From Phragmites australis (Eukaryota > Streptophyta > Magnoliopsida > Poales > Poaceae): a stretch of 64,000 nt of DNA. Both the position numbers and the translations under genes were made by a program. The notes under the pieces are model-generated. The model was not told the origin of the DNA. It saw only the letters and a program-made list of their open reading frames with translations, and made no database searches. The DNA is taken from contig NC_084930.1 of NCBI RefSeq assembly GCF_958298935.1, forward strand, positions 27,502,001 to 27,566,000, given 5' to 3'. Shown here one piece after another: positions 21,146 to 33,194 of the stretch (position 1 is its first letter; every line of letters begins with the position of its first letter).

Positions 21146-23175
21146 CAGGGACGGCCCTTAGATTTTAGTGGCTTAGGACGAAAATAAAAATAAGGATTTA
21201 TAGAAAACGAAATATTTATATACCAATTATAAAGATAATATTTTGATAGAGTCTATGAATATTTACTATAAGCTGAAATAACCTGAAATACGTTCGTTAC
21301 GGTAAGCTAGAACAACCTAGAATACGTCTGATCAAACGTATTTTAGATTATTCTAACTTATCGTAAATACTTGCGGAAATAAAATTATCGTAAATTCTAG
21401 TGGGAACAAAATTACGAGGGATCAGAGTAAACGTAAGTATGATTGCATTAATGCATGCTAGCTAGGTAGAGATACTCACTCGATCAGTTATATCTGTATG
21501 TCTATGTATAACTTGTTACGTGCAGCTCTAGTTACTCATCGGTACATACAGCAGGTAGCTTACAGCTATAGTATGACTTTAGAGCTATTTGCTCCTAGGT
21601 AACAGCACCACATCACAAACACCACGCTGGCAGCTAGCTGCTTATTGTTAAACGGTTGGGTTCAACTGCTAGTGATCGACCAGTTGTGTGCTTCTGTGAT
21701 TGGTGACGTGCATGGTCGGGTTTTGTGACAGAGATGATTAGACGCACGCAGGGGGGGGGGGCTCTTGTACCGTGCAACGGAGCCGGACCCATCGATCGCC
21801 GGAGAGAGCGGGGACCTTTCTATATTTCAAACATGCGATCTCAGCAAGGGTGAGATTCATTTGAGGTAGAGTAGAAACTATAGATGAGAAAAACCAACAA
21901 TCAAAAGTCCTGTAGCAATGACTGACGCATGTCCTCGATCGAAGGTGCGGGCATGCGGAACGCCTTGGAGTCGTGATCTCGCGAAACACAGGAAATTGGA
22001 CTGTATAGACGGAAGAAAACACGAGACAAGCAAACAACCAACTAGATTAGGCAAATGGGCAGGTCGCTTGATTTTTTATGAACCAGAGGAACCAGACCAC
22101 CTACGTCCAACCGTACAGGCTGCTAGGCCTAGCTGCTACTTTGAGCACAATTTTATCTGTTGTCGTGCATATTTTGGGTACATGGTGTGGGGTCATTAAT
22201 ATACACATGTACATGGTGAGAGATCCCTCAGTTTTAGAGGCCAGGCAGTCGCCCCGCTCGTAGGGATGGCAATTTGTCCCGCTGGATCGGGTCTCCGTAG
22301 GTTTCAAACGCGACAGGGCTAGGTTTAGGTGGTAAAATAGTCTCGTTGGGCCAGGTTTGGGTTTGGGTTCGAGGAGTCAGATTCAGGGTTAGGGTAGATA
22401 TTACATCCGTGGGTTCCCCATAGGCCTCGAAGGCTGTACAAAAATGACCCAACCAAACACCTCTCCCCGACAGCCCAACTCCCCCCGCACGGCCCAACTC
22501 GCCCGCCCGGCCGCTCACCCCCCGCCGCCCCGCAGCACCGCCAGTCTACTCCGCCTCACCCATACTCCCTCCACCCGTTCACGCCGTCTCGCCCACACGC
22601 GCTTCACCGCCATGCCGCTTTGACCTCCACTGCTCCGCCTTGCTAGCCTGTTCGCCGGCGCCGCCTCGCCCACTCATCCTCCGCCGTCGTTGCTCCGCTT
22701 CGCTCGCGCGCCCTCCATCGCCATGCCACCTCGCTTGCGCAGTTCTGCGGCCACCACCTCACCCGTGCCCATCCACCGCCGCCGCTCCGCCTCGCCTGTC
22801 CGTCCTACGCCTCGCTTGCGTGACTCCATGGCCACCGCCTCACCCGAGCCCTCAGCGGCTCCGCTGCTGCGCCATCTGCCTGCCTCGCCCGAGCCCTCCG
22901 TCACCCTTCCGCTTCATTGCAGTATACCGATGGGTCCCCCGCCGGGTCCCCTCACCCGAGCCCTCTGCCGCCCTCCTGCTCCTCTATTGCCTCTGCAGTA
23001 CGTCGTCGAGTCCTCGCTGGGTTCGGGACCGAGGGGAGTTTTGCACCCGGTAGCTATTTCGGGGCCAGGTTGGGTTTGAGATCGTGGATTCCGAATCAAG
23101 TATGGTCAGGCTAAACCCGATAGGGACAGACCTGTTGCCACCCCTACCTGCTCGCCTCCCTTAGGGTCGGCCCTG
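21146..23175. mobile_element. Non-autonomous hAT-like element (CAGGG ends)
   Basis: The left end is CAGGGACGGCCCTTAG and the right end CTTAGGGTCGGCCCTG, which are inverted with about 13/16 matches. Flanking 8-mers CACTCAGA and TAGGCAGA agree at only 5/8, so the duplication is eroded. The interior is AT-rich and non-coding until the nested element at 22261. Comparison with copy 1 of the surrounding duplication independently supports the insertion limits. Confidence 0.6.
22261..23146. mobile_element. Non-autonomous hAT-like element carrying GC-rich DNA
   Basis: The ends are TAGGGATGGCAA and TTGCCACCCCTA (11/12 inverted match). Flanking 8-mers are CCCGCTCG (22253-22260) and CCTGCTCG (23147-23154), 7/8, the expected hAT duplication length. 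The interior from about 22450 to 23010 is strikingly GC-rich with repeated CCGCCTCGCC and TCACCCGAGCCCTC units, unlike its AT-rich host. It has overlapping ORFs of 130-137 codons in two frames but no recognisable domain, so I treat them as non-genic. The core could be captured gene sequence. Confidence 0.82.
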
Positions 23176-23343
23176 TAGGCAGATGATCGGAAATGTACAA
23201 AAGGGCCAAGGGGCCACAGCTAGCCGAGACGACGTGCTGAGTCCCTCTCGTGCGTGCGGCCTCTCCATGAGAAACCAGGACCAGGGGTCAGTGGGTCACT
23301 GACCTCCTCACATCCGCGACAGGTTTGGCGGAGGCCACAAAGG

Positions 23344-23731
23344 ACTTTTTAATAATAATATTTTAATGAAATATTATAAAAATAAAGTTTAAAAAATGAA
23401 ATTAAAAAATAAGCCCACTCCACAAACTTTGTGTGCCGATAGATCCTGCTCCACATGCTAATACGGGTGCTGATAGATCCCATTCTGTAGGCCAATAGGG
23501 ATGCTGATAAGTCCTACTCTGTAGGCTAATAGGCGTGCCGACAGGTTCTATATGGCCAACAGCATCCCTAGTGTCAACCTGGCCTGCTGATAAGAGTCTG
23601 GTTAGCATTCCAAATGCCGATAGTTATCTATCAGACACTTGAAGTGCCGACTATCATTTATTTTTGTAATTTTTATTTTTAAATTTTATTTTTACAATTT
23701 TCTATTAAAAATAGTATTATTAAAAAAAATC
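23344..23731. mobile_element. Small foldback element with internal degenerate repeats
   Basis: AT-rich arms at about 23344-23415 and 23657-23731 are inverted copies (TTTTTAATAATAATATTTT against AATAGTATTATTAAAAAA, continuing for about 70 bp). Between them lie about six degenerate units of roughly 35-50 bp based on TGCCGATAGATCC or GTGCTGATAG. No coding capacity. The superfamily is not determined. Confidence 0.65.
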
Positions 23732-25600
23732 GCCGCGAAGCGCGTCTCGCGTTTACCTCGCCAAGCCCCCCACCGGCCACCGCGGTCACGCGCATGCGGA
23801 CGGGGCGGATGGGACAAAAGGCGCTCCGCGACTGTGAGCGTAGTCGGCGCGGGCGATCGGGACGGCCGTGCGCCCTGCGTCTTTTTTCTCAAAACAAGGT
23901 GCGCCTCGATTCGATCGTGTCCTCTCGCTTGTGTGAGCCGGCTTCGGTTACGCTGAAAAGGAGATTCGCCGTCGTCCCAAGGCGTAGTGGAGCGGTGACA
24001 GTCGTCCTCGTCTAGGCCTGAAACAGTGCTGCGCGTTGACGCATGCAGGCAGATCTGGATACTTTTCGCTTGCTTCGGGGCACGCACGCCGTGGTACAGT
24101 CTACTGAGTCCCGTGATGTTTGCAGGCAGATTCGCACTATTGATGTACGGTTTACATGCGTGGCACGGCAGCGAGGTACATTTTCGCCATCCTACACACT
24201 TGCGACCTTTAAACCGAGCATGCTCATCGTAGTAGTTCAGACAACGCAATCGCCTTCAAAGTCCATTGGATTTACGAAAGTTTTCTTTCGAAACGAAACA
24301 AACTCCAACGGATCTGTCAGTGTAGTCAGAGGCCAAGTAGACGGGATCGACAGACCTTTCGGGGTCGGTAGAAAGACCGCATTCTACAGTAGCAGCTGGA
24401 GCCTGGAGCCTGGAGCAGCAGCTTGCAACGGGGTCAGGTGTGCAGAGCAGCTGGACAAGATGATGCGGCCGTGTCCTTGGAGTGGCAAGCAAGCAAGAAA
24501 GGCTTCTGCCTTGCCGGGCGATGGAGTGCGTGTCGGGAGGGGAGGACGACCGGACGAGCGCACGCTGCCGATGCACAACAACACCAGCCACGCATGCGAT
24601 GGCTGCTGCAACCTGCACGCCTTTTCGGCAGAAGCCCTGGAGCTGAAAGCAAAACCAGAGCGACATTCATGGGAGGGAGGAGGGGCATTGTGTTTTCACA
24701 GCGTGGATCCTGGCAAGGACGAGGGCGGCCGGCCGCCTTCGGACTGTGCTCTTGTGGAGGCACTGGATTGGTTTGGTGGAGGAATGGATTCCAGGTGGGC
24801 GAAAGTCGAAAGGGTTTGGTGCCTTTTGGAATCGTTGGATCTGTTTAACAGAGTTCTCAGAGGAGTTTCTCGATTGAAATCAGAAGAATTTTGTTAAATA
24901 GTAGTTTTTAGTTTTTAACTTTTTAAGTAGAATTTGTAGAAGTGATTATCTAAAATAAATTAGAAGTTAAAAAATAAAAACATAACTTATCTTGATTCAC
25001 TTACAGCGTATAATCATTTTTTCCGTATATTTTATTCATAGTTGGCACTGCTAATTCTCTAGCTACTCTCCGTACTCTATGGAATCCGATTGCGAGCCCG
25101 TGACTGCTCTGCTTCTATCCGGGAACGAGAGGATCAGTTGGGGCACCTCAGGTTTCTACAGGTAGTGAACTAATGGCTCAATAATTTACTAACGCACAAC
25201 TCTGATACGTGGTTGCTCCAAGAGCACCAGTCATGTACGGTATGGTTTATGCACTAACAAACACTAGTATCTAGCATACAAAATTCCAGATTCTTCGTCA
25301 TTTCACACACGGCAACTTTTATTAAAAGACTCGGCACCTTTTTGGCAAAGCTGCTGCAAGAAATATCGTACGCGCAAGTACATGCATGGCCGATGCCTCC
25401 AGTTCCAGAGACAGATTAGAGCAAAGCAAGGAAAACCAAATCACAGTGAAATTAAAGCCAGTGTAGTGTCTGTTCGTAAACAAAGTCAGGTGGCAAAAAG
25501 GCTGCCGTCCTGATCTATCAACATCTCAATGCATGTCGGGTTGCCTTTTCTCCGGCACCGATATGACTAAGGGGCATCCAATCTACCAGTTCATGCATGT
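23732..25600. other. GC-rich intergenic stretch, no confirmed gene
   Basis: From 23740 to 24890 the DNA is GC-rich with overlapping ORFs on both strands, the longest 284 codons (+, 24043-24897). The translation has no motif I recognise and reads like unselected sequence, and equally long ORFs overlap it on the other strand. The rest is AT-rich. It may contain an unrecognised relic, but I cannot support a gene. Confidence 0.4.
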
Positions 25601-27643
25601 TTGACATATGCTACAGAAGTAGTCCCCCACTTAGGTTTTAGTTAACCGTATAATAATTCGGTAAAATTCGATAGAAATCGATCGAATTTTATTAAATTTT
25701 TATTTTTTTAATTTTAAATTTAAGTTTGGTTGGTAACCGCTTGGTTTATAAAAACGGTGCGGATCGAATCGTCTGATAACCGTGATAAATGAGCGGTTAC
25801 TGATAATATTTGTAACCTTGCCCCCACTCCAGTCTCCAAGCGGCTGCGGTGATTTCTCATCAATTTTTAAACTTTATATATCTAATATTTATGTTAATAT
25901 ATGTGGTAATATAAATGTGTATTTATATCTATAAATTGTATCGGTGTTTAAAAAAGAAGCAGCTCGTGGACTCCATTTTGTTACGTGCTCCAAAAGTTGT
26001 TTAAGCTGGTGAGATGGCGCTTGAGCCGAAGCGAATCCGGAGGACTTTTGAGCTACTAGCGCCACTGCTAGGTGAACGAACGACAGTATCTCATCCAATC
26101 CTATCGACCGTGCAGTTGACCAAATCAAGAACTTGCACATCTCACGCATCTCCATCGTCATTCGTCAGCAGTAGATTCGGCGATGAAACAGCCGAGTTGA
26201 CCGAGGAAGAAGCTGTTCAGAACCAACGTCACCAACCCTCGGCAGTCGGCAACGTATTACTCCTACTAGTATTTTTTTACGCTTGAAGCTATGGAAGTAC
26301 GGTACAACTCTTTTTGATTGAGAATATCGTGTGATACGGGATGTTTTTGTTCCGTTATGAAAAGAGACGCAAGATTTAGTGTTAGGATTTTCTTGAAACT
26401 GTTTTTTTTGGGGAACGCTTCTTGAAAGTGCTTAACTTGACTTGTTTATTTTAATAAACTTTGAGCTAAAGCATGTGAAGCTACATGTAGCTTGGGTGAT
26501 ATACTAGCACTAGGGTGAAGAAAATATTTACTAGTAACCTGCTCAAATCAATCTTATAAATTTGTGTATGTTATCCTATGCATAGTAAAATAGCACCAGT
26601 GTCATTTCAGCTCGAGCTTTGCCCCTGGGCAAGCCTCCCAAACGGGGTACGTTAAGTGCAAACAAGGTGTATGGTTACAGAAGAAGGATGTCGGAGCCAA
26701 ACAACAGGCAATATCTCCTGACACGTACATTCGCTAGTATATGAGCAACCCCATTTTAATCTCTATGAACATGCTTAAACTCTACCTCACATAGCTCATT
26801 AGCGAGCAATTTAACTTATTGCGTCAATATAGCTAAACGTCCTCTTCATGATTCCCTAGATTGTAATGCAAGCAGATTGAAAGACAATCAGACTCTAAGG
26901 TCACTCGAAGAGATATCTACTGAATAGAAAGAATAACTCTTTCCCAGCAAGCGAGTAACCCAACTTTCTCAGTATTAACATAGCTAAATATGACCGATTA
27001 GATGCAAAAACCACCTCCGCAATTATATATCTCTCTCGCAACAATGCCAAAGCCTCCGTACCTAACACGAGAGCGCCAGCTCCCTGGAATTATTAACGGA
27101 AGACAACAATGCATGCAACATCTGCCAGTGGGGCTGGAGAGAGAGAGCAAACTCATGTACTGTACCCGATGACACACCACATGCATGCAGCAAATGATTG
27201 TGTTGGATAGGCGACAATACGTACATGTTGGAGTATTAGCACACATGTCGTTCAATTATTTCACATGATGTGTGCTACGTTTGCCACGAATTCTCCTGTA
27301 GCGTTCTGTACGTATAGTAGAAGGCTAGGCGACATTGGCCACTGTCAGATTTACTGCAGGTGTGTAGCGCTTTGCTCTGGGAATCGGAACATCTTCATGT
27401 GTGCCAAGGACCCCGGGCCGTTAATTCGGTTGGCAACAAGCCGGCAGTGCAGCGCTGTACACATGTGACGGGTATCACAAGAACTATCGTCAAGAGCTCG
27501 AGATTTTCTCCGTGAAACGCAGTAGCACAGTAAAAGAGCCACAGTAATATGATCGGCATTTTGTATTGTTCTTTAACTAATACTATTTGCAACAACATCT
27601 TGGCAGATGAACTTAAATAGCGCGCAAACCAGTTTCAAATATG
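25601..27643. other. Intergenic, no gene seen
   Basis: A block at about 25630-25820 rich in GGTTAACCG and GATAACCG-type motifs looks like a dispersed repeat, but I could not find paired termini. The rest has only short chance ORFs. CATGCATG-type motifs are frequent toward 27100-28150. Confidence 0.4.
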
Positions 27644-27899
27644 CTCCCTCCCTCCATCGATGTATGGCGTATTTTAATTTGAAAAGGTTAAACTTTACAA
27701 GTTTTGATCAACAATTAATTAAAATATATTCATGTTTAGTGTACCAAAGTTGCATCAATAAATTTGTATTCAAAATATTTTTTTAAAGATGATGTTGATT
27801 TTGTAGCAATTGATAATATATTATAAACAATCAAATGTCAACATCTACCTTTTAAGCCTTTGGTATCAAAATACGCATTACATTGACGGACGGAGGGAG
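27644..27899. mobile_element. Stowaway MITE
   Basis: The ends are CTCCCTCCCTCCATCGATGT and the complement of CTCCCTCCGTCCGTCAATGT, continuing to GCGTATTTT on both sides. The right flank is TA. 256 bp, the classic Stowaway terminus of grasses. Confidence 0.9.
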
Positions 27900-27901
27900 T
27901 A

Positions 27902-28738
27902 AGTCGGTGTCATATAATTTTGTAGAGACGAACGGAAGTATATGCATGCACTTAGGACTTGTTTTGAATGCAGGAATTTCGCAGGAAGTAGTGCAGTTCC
28001 TATGTATGCTATGAAATTCTTTAGGGACTCCTCCGTTCTAATGGGCCCGTAACATGTGTATGTCCGAATCAGTGTATGCAACTATGCATGCGTGGATAGG
28101 TATGCATGCCCGTGTCCTACACTACATGTGCATGCATGCGTTCCCTGCATCTAACCGCAGTGTGGCACGTCCGTGTCCATGCCCTGCAGGCAGGTGCTGC
28201 ATGTGCTGCTGCCTCTCTCATACGACGTGACCACCTCGCCGCGCATGTGCCCGGAATTCCTCTTCCCGTCGGCCGTTTGCGCAGCGCGCGCGAGCGTACG
28301 CACCGAGACATCGCTTCGATCCCTTTCTCTCCCCACGCCGCGAGTTTTGTTGCCTTCTCTTCCGCGGTATGACCTGCGCTGCCATCCTTGTCATCTTCGT
28401 TTGTCTGACTTTACCAAGTGATCGGCAGTTCATGCATCTTAACTTGAAAATAGCACGATAGCGCGCTCAATTGCTCGCCTCGAAATGAAAAGTACATGCG
28501 TATTGGCTATGCAACTCTTATACGTTCGGTAAGGACACGTTTGAAAAGCCAAAAAAAAAAAGCCCCTAAATAACAGCACATTTGCCATATATAGTGATTC
28601 CATGAAATTCACATGTCTAGAACGAACTGTGCACTGTATCATTAAGAGGAAAATTCACATGTCTCAGGTCACAAACAACCCAAAAGCTAGCATAGTACGG
28701 AGTTTGGACCCAGAGCTAAGATGTGGACAATTGAGAAA
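27902..28738. other. Intergenic, no gene seen
   Basis: A GC-rich patch at 28100-28430 contains short overlapping ORFs on both strands, with no recognisable domain. Otherwise AT-rich. Confidence 0.45.
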
Positions 28739-28912
28739 GAGTAAATTTCCCGGAACCACAATAGGATTATAAAAATTATTGCAAAACTATACTTTTAGAA
28801 ATCTATTTTTCAGAACTACATTTTTCTTATCCTTTTGTACCATGGAACTACACTTTTATGACTAAATTTCATTGTCATTTCATATCGCAAAACTAAACTT
28901 GTTTTAGCGAAT
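28739..28912 (+). mobile_element. Mutator-like terminal fragment
   Basis: It begins GAGTAAATTTC, like the intronic foldback element, with recurring AAAACTA and GAACTACA blocks typical of that family. No right end is found nearby. Sequence resembling its complement occurs at about 41585-41640, on the far side of the CACTA/copia nest. Confidence 0.5.
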
Positions 28913-29310
28913 CGGACTACATAAGAAACCAACAAAAAAGATACGTCATTAGTGATGACAGTTTAGCACGCGTTACTAATGGACTATTAATGACTTGTCT
29001 AGTGATGATCCGTCACTAATGTGTGATCCGGATTGAGACCCAGTCAAGATCCATCACTAATGAGGAGTTATTAGTGACGGCGAGGGAACGACCCATCACT
29101 AAATATAATAGTGATGGGTCACTTCAAACCCTGTCACTAATGATAGAGTCATTAGTGATAAGTAGGAAGGGCACACATCATTAAATGTAGCCTCAGGCGG
29201 TTCACTGCCGGGGCCACTCATTAGTGACAGGTTGTGATGAGACCCGTCATTAATGGCTCACTTATTAGTAACGAGTGTCCTTATCACTCGTCATTAATGA
29301 GTGATGTTTA
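28913..29310 (+). mobile_element. CACTA (En/Spm-type) terminal and subterminal repeats
   Basis: GACTACATAAGAAACC at about 28911 resembles an eroded CACTACAAGAAA terminus. It is followed by at least eight direct and inverted copies of the GTCACTAATGA or CATTAGTGACGG-type unit, the subterminal repeat style of grass CACTA elements. It plausibly forms the left end of the element whose Ulp1-like gene lies at 31100-39975. Confidence 0.6.
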
Positions 29311-29799
29311 TTGTTATTTTTTTCGAAGAGCAGCTTGATCAGACAATGTCTGTCCGCTGACTGCTCGGTACAGGGGTGATTTTTTGGCGATTCTGTTAAG
29401 GACCAACCAAATTTTGGTGATTTGAAGTTGGGATTGTCCCTTGGACTTTGGAGGTTTACCTCCCCTTTCCTCCTCCTATTGCTCATATGTGGTGGATTCT
29501 AGGATTTGAGTTGGAATAAACAATTTTTCCTTCTCTCCCAAATCTTAATATATGTGGATTGTCCCCCCATTGGCTTTTGAAGGTTTGCATCCCCTTTCCT
29601 CCTCCTCTTGCTCTTATTTGCTAGACTCTAGGGAATGCAAAATGTGCTCCTATTTGCTGAATTTGTAAAAGTGAATTTAGTTTGTGTAACCTGCATCTCC
29701 CGTTTGGGAGTTTTTGTTATAAATATAACTTGATAACTTGTCATATTTATAAGAAGATGCTCCCGAATTGTCCACAAATTTTAGACAGTTCGAGGATAT

Positions 29800-29992
29800 A
29801 TGGTTCGAGTAGTAGGTTTTTGTGCTCTTGTATGGTTCTAGAGAGAATTTTGGTGGCATCTCCCTGTTATTCTCCGGATACACACCCTCTTAGCTCGTTG
29901 TCGAGACGTATATTTGGAGAACAGTGGGGAGATGCTACCGAAATTTTCTCTAGGACCATACAAGAGCATAGAAACCTACTTGGATCACATAT
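29800..29992 (+). repeat. Inverted repeat, arms about 77 bp, loop about 35 bp
   Basis: Arm 29800-29876 and arm 29911-29992 are complementary with few mismatches, sharing GCTCTTGTATGGT and GCATCTCCC. The loop is short. It lies within the CACTA-derived interval, upstream of its gene remnants. It could fold into a long hairpin RNA. No protein coding is seen. Confidence 0.75.
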
Positions 29993-30347
29993 TCTTGAAT
30001 GGGATTATGACCTATCTTTGCCTATGTAGAAATTAGCTAGGATCCTTCGCCTTAGATAAGAAATATATCATATTTTTATAGAAAAATCCTAATCATATTT
30101 TTATAGAAAAATGCCATGAGAATCCATTGTTGCAATTCCTGGGACGATCGCAATCATATTTGCGAGCGAGGGGTAAGCTGTAAGATAGTGGAGAAATCAC
30201 CTTCAAATCTAGCGAAATCCAGGCAGTCACTAAAAAGGTGAAAAAAATAGCAGCCCAATCCTTCGAAGGTTCATTCATCGGGGTCAGGGAACATGACGAG
30301 CTCTCCATTGTGCTGGAAATCCTGAACACCTAGGTCGCATACGTGGT

Positions 30348-30755
30348 GTGTCCAGTTCTCAGGGTTGGAAGTTAGGCTTCCCCGAACTCATCGGGATGTA
30401 TAAGAAGAGGAAGATATCGAGTGCAATCGTTGTGCAAGCAATGACCCAGTCAATCACGGAGAGCATTTATCAAGACCTCATGCAAAGGTTTACAGCACAG
30501 GGAGTAGTAATTCCTAGTGCACCAGCGGGTGATAGCTCCATTGCTGGACTCAAGAGTAGTCAAGCTTCTAGGGAGGTCGAACAACCGATCTTCTTTCTAT
30601 CTATGGAGCCGAATACTATAGACCTTCTCGATGGGCTTACGCCATACTCACTGGTCATAAGACATGGTAGCTACCAATTGAGGTTGCAAAGGGCCATGTG
30701 CATCAAGATGTCTAGGTGTTATATACGATCCCGATACGTCATGGTTCTGCCGTGA
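30348..30755 (+). pseudogene. CACTA-associated ORF remnant
   Basis: A 135-codon open frame in the CACTA-derived interval, upstream of the Ulp1-like region and in the same orientation. I recognise no catalytic motif. It resembles the N-terminal, poorly conserved part of the second CACTA gene in its position and its polar, low-motif character. A 13-C run follows at 30800-30812. Confidence 0.35.
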
Positions 30756-31099
30756 TCTTTGTGGATTTTGTACACGCCAATGCTATGGACACATATTTGC
30801 CCCCCCCCCCCCATGATGAGATCTGAAAACTGGATCAAGCTCAAAGGATCAAATGGAAGAAGGGGGCATCTTGGTGCACAAGGAACCATCTAGGATCGAT
30901 CCGCCTGGACGTTCAAGTGCACCTAGTTCCCTACCCTAACCTTAGCCTCAAGATGAGCTAGCTATGTCGCCTTTGCCTACTCCACCATCTCCAGGTAGGA
31001 AACCTGAGGGCAGCCCAGAGAAGAAAAAGAAATCCAAGCCAGGGTCCAAGAAGTAGCTACCGAAGAAGTCCAAGTCCTCTGGTAAGGACTCAAGCACCG

Positions 31100-31908
31100 A
31101 GAATCGCGAGATAGGAGCAGCTTAGACTAAGGCTAACCCAAAATTTCAGCTTGAGAAGCCCTTGCTACCAGCAGATCCACTTCGGAGGATGGAACAACAT
31201 TGTGTCGAGTTGCATAATTGCTACTGGCAAGGCTATAGAGCGAAGAAGACTTCCGTTATCGTCTAGTACCAAAATCATCACTTCTTGAATGGGGATGGCT
31301 ACTCCATTGTGGGCTTCAACGACTTATACCACCTCTTCAATCTCGATGGCTTGGACATGGGGTTATTGCGATGCTTACATTGTAAGTCCTTTCAAACTAG
31401 ACGTATATTAATTATTATCACTAATTCTTCAATCTAACTAACTTCTTATCTATAGACACTTGGTGCAAGAAGCGAGGAAGAAGGAGTCCTTCGGATTCCT
31501 TGACCCCCAAATTATGACGATTATTATGATGGAACAAGAAAAGGGAATTTGTTGTGGGATATGTGGCTGGGGAAATGAGCTATATTTCGAAGAAGGACTA
31601 CCTGATCGCCACTCACAATACGGGTGGCCATTGGATCTCATTGGTCATTGCCCTTAAGTGAAACTTGGTCTGGTACCTCGATTCATCGAGACCAGTAGTA
31701 GGACGTAACGACGAATGGGGAGAATGTGACTATACTTTGGTCAAACAAATCCTCGATGAGTAAGTTCTTCATGACTTATGTTATATATTGAAATTTTCAA
31801 ACTTTTTCCAAATGTTAACTAATGGATCCCTCTTTGCATGTAGGGCTTTTGACACGTATATGCGCTATGATCCAAAGTACGATCTGAATGCCCCACATAC
31901 TGACATAT
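31100..31908 (+). pseudogene. CACTA Ulp1-like cysteine-protease gene, 5' part
   Basis: Coding similarity runs from PLLPADPLRRM through GFNDLYHLFNLDGLDMGLL (to 31381), then QEARKKESFGFLDPQIM (about 31463-31515), KKDYLIATHNTGGHW and WYLDSSRP (about 31590-31690), then AFDTYMRYDPKYD (about 31846). These are the conserved blocks of the Ulp1-like (C48) protein encoded by many plant CACTA elements, including the catalytic His (in GGHW) and Asp (in LDSSRP) regions. Introns at 31382-31455 and 31760-31843 have GT-AG limits. Several stops and frameshifts are present. The reading is cut at 31908 by the copia LTR, and the catalytic-Cys part resumes at 39597. Confidence 0.8.
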
Positions 31909-33194
31909 TGAAAGTGCATCTAGGCCTCCTATGTGAGTTTTGGCTAATTGATGACAAACTATTAAGGGATTGATGGGTTTGACGAAGTTATGAACATATT
32001 TTAAGTCCCTTTGGATAAGTTAAGAGATGTTGTCATCCCTCAAAAAGAAAAGAGAAGCAGCATGTAGTTACTCAATACGCCTTAAATCATTTTATTTTGA
32101 ATTTGAGTTTAGGATAGCCGCACTATCAAGAGGGATGCGTGTTAATAGTCTTGAAGGTGTCTCAGTGCTCAAAGTATCTTTTTATAACCGAAAGTTGAGA
32201 GACACAATCACCCACGAACACCGGAAAAAAGGCTTTTGTTGTCTGAGCTTGGAGTCTCCAGGTTAGTCCGGATACTCCGGACTCTTATCAGTAGGTCGGA
32301 GTCTCCGAGTGAGACTCCGGCAGAGAGTCTCGGTTTAAGCTTGAGAGCTCATCCCGAAGTCTCTGGGTTAGCCCGGATACTCCGGAGTCTGGTATGTGGC
32401 CGGAGTCTCCGGGTGAGACTCGGAGCCAGAGTCTCAGGTAGGCATTAAGTGCTTAACCCGGAGTCTCCAGGTTGGTTCGGATACTCCAGGTTCAGGTGTT
32501 TTTGGACCCTCCGGGGAGGCTCTGGATAGTGGTTCTGCCTGTATGCCCATATGTTACCCGGAGTCCCCGCGTGAACCCGAATACTCCGGGTTAGTACAAA
32601 ATGCATAGGAACGGCTAATTTTTTGAAGTGGGCTATAAATACCCCTCACCCCCTCCTTCATTTGCTGCTGAACCACTCGTGGATAAACTCATTCAAAGCT
32701 ATTCAATAGCCCTCATAACTCCTCTAAAGCTTTGATTCTTGCAAGATTTAGAGATTAGGGTTTGGGAAGTGAGATTGAGTGCTAGAGAGCTAAAATCCAT
32801 TCTTAAGCACTTGAGGTCATCGCCAAGCTTTCGATTCACGTTCTTTACTCTTGGAGCTTTGAGTTCCTAGACGGCAAGGCGTCACCGGAGAGCACCCAAG
32901 CTTGTAGAGTACCCTAAAAAGTTTGTATTACCCATTGATTTGGGTAAGAACCCTAGATTGATCTTTGTGGTCGCTTGGGTGAGGAAAGAGTTGAGAGAGA
33001 ACCGGCTCTTTGTGAGCTTCTCAATGGAGACGTATGAACTTCTTTGTGAGGTGGCTGAACTTCGGGAACAAATCTTTGTCTCATTTACTTTATTGCATAT
33101 TCACTTGTTCTAGTTGATTTTTGGGGATTTTCGCGATCTTCTTGCTTGTGTGCCTGTGGCAGCAGGTTATTGGTGATAAGGTATTTAGGCATCT
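31909..33194 (+). repeat. Truncated 5' LTR of the copia element
   Basis: It aligns with 37892-39366 throughout, though with fewer palindrome repeats. It stops at GTATTTAGGCATCT, after which the 3' copy continues as LTR but this one continues as RT coding sequence. The junction is therefore a deletion breakpoint. Confidence 0.85.

Larger units (their letters stand above)
20760..23280. repeat. Old tandem duplication, copy 2, interrupted
   Basis: This is the second copy of the unit at 20030-20600. It is continuous to about 21145 and resumes at about 23176. The intervening 2 kb is a transposon (21146-23175). The empty-site arrangement is visible in copy 1 near 20440. Confidence 0.65.

Noticed and set aside
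22640..23079. 137- and 129-codon ORFs in the hAT-like element
   Set aside because: Overlapping Pro/Arg/Ser-rich frames in GC-rich repeats, with no domain and no codon-usage signal.
24043..24897. 284-codon plus-strand ORF
   Set aside because: It is the longest unassigned ORF in the genic half, but it has no recognisable motif, overlaps long ORFs on the opposite strand, and lies in GC-rich DNA where long chance ORFs are common.
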